Of a DNA stretch of 5,929 nt, positions 5,820-5,929 are shown piece by piece. The notes beneath the pieces are model-generated. The model was not told the origin of the DNA. It did no database searches and worked only from the letters and a program-made list of their open reading frames with translations. Position 1 is the first letter of the stretch, and each line of letters begins with the position of its first letter. Position numbers and translations under genes: made by a program. The DNA lies in the NCBI GenBank assembly GCA_030691225.1, contig JAUYES010000559.1, forward strand, positions 1 through 5,929. Reading direction: 5' to 3'. The DNA comes from Holophaga sp. (GTDB lineage: Bacteria > Acidobacteriota > Holophagae > Holophagales > Holophagaceae).

Positions 5820-5929
5820 GTGCGGTTCACCGCCTGCCCTTCCACTGGCACCGCTCGCCCGAGTGGTTCTCCTTCTCTTATCCCTGTGCATCGCTGTTTA
5901 GCCCCGGCTTGGTTTTCTTTTGATCTGTG
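5820..5929 (+). CDS. Possible start of a divergent plus-strand gene, cut by the window edge
   Basis: A GTG at ideal distance from a consensus Shine-Dalgarno opens a frame with no stop through the window end (36 codons). The translation (beginning MRFTACPSTGTARPSGS) is rich in Ser, Pro and Thr and resembles no family I know. Third-position GC is high in its first half but falls to about half after that. A different frame, from 5822, has more coding-like third positions but no start and stops within the window. A CTG at 5818 opens a third frame of 27 residues with a hydrophobic tail, stopping at 5899-5901. The evidence is the ribosome binding site and openness only. Confidence 0.28.
   Translation, partial: MRFTACPSTGTARPSGSPSLIPVHRCLAPAWFSFDL

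Noticed and set aside
5202..5891. 229-codon minus-strand frame overlapping the permease start
   Set aside because: It overlaps most of the permease in another frame. Its translation is hydrophilic and Arg/Pro/His-rich with no domain, while the permease frame gives a clean multi-helix family protein.

Overview
The window is a short, largely ordinary stretch of a Gram-negative-type bacterial chromosome of moderately high GC content. It holds three complete genes, all on the minus strand. In transcription order they are a ten-helix-class membrane permease of the TauE/SafE (TSUP) family (5719 to 4817), a secreted M3-family zinc metallopeptidase resembling dipeptidyl carboxypeptidase Dcp (4624 to 2531), and a second, paralogous secreted Dcp-like peptidase (2266 to 179). 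The mix of two exported Dcp-like peptidases and this type of TSUP permease recalls Acidobacteriota (Holophaga/Geothrix-like genomes). That placement is a guess from memory of similar proteins, not something the sequence proves.

Layout: 1-178 is the 3' flank of whatever lies to the left. It carries a strong GC hairpin followed by a T run that reads as a plus-strand terminator, and perhaps the last codons of a plus-strand gene. 179-2266 is Dcp-like gene A. 2267-2530 is a 264-base spacer with a candidate promoter and ribosome binding site for gene A, and a perfect 20-bp inverted repeat just behind gene B. 2531-4624 is Dcp-like gene B. 4625-4816 is a 192-base spacer with gene B's ribosome binding site and a weak hairpin behind the permease gene. 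4817-5719 is the permease. 5720-5929 holds the permease upstream region and, on the plus strand, a textbook Shine-Dalgarno sequence in front of an open frame that runs off the window.

How the genes work together: the two peptidases have signal peptides, intact HEFGH zinc sites and the same C-terminal architecture, so they look like a tandem duplication giving two envelope dipeptidyl carboxypeptidases for peptide scavenging. The spacer with its own terminator-like hairpin and promoter candidate suggests they are transcribed separately. Their substrate-facing loops differ, which hints at divided specificity. Nothing in the sequence ties the permease functionally to the peptidases.

I found no mobile element, CRISPR array, tRNA, rRNA or phage signal, and no convincing novel multi-gene system. 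The points worth a second look are small: paralogue divergence at the active-site loop, an unusually DNA-identical patch between the paralogues, a possible leaderless start for the permease, and reading-frame ambiguities at both edges.
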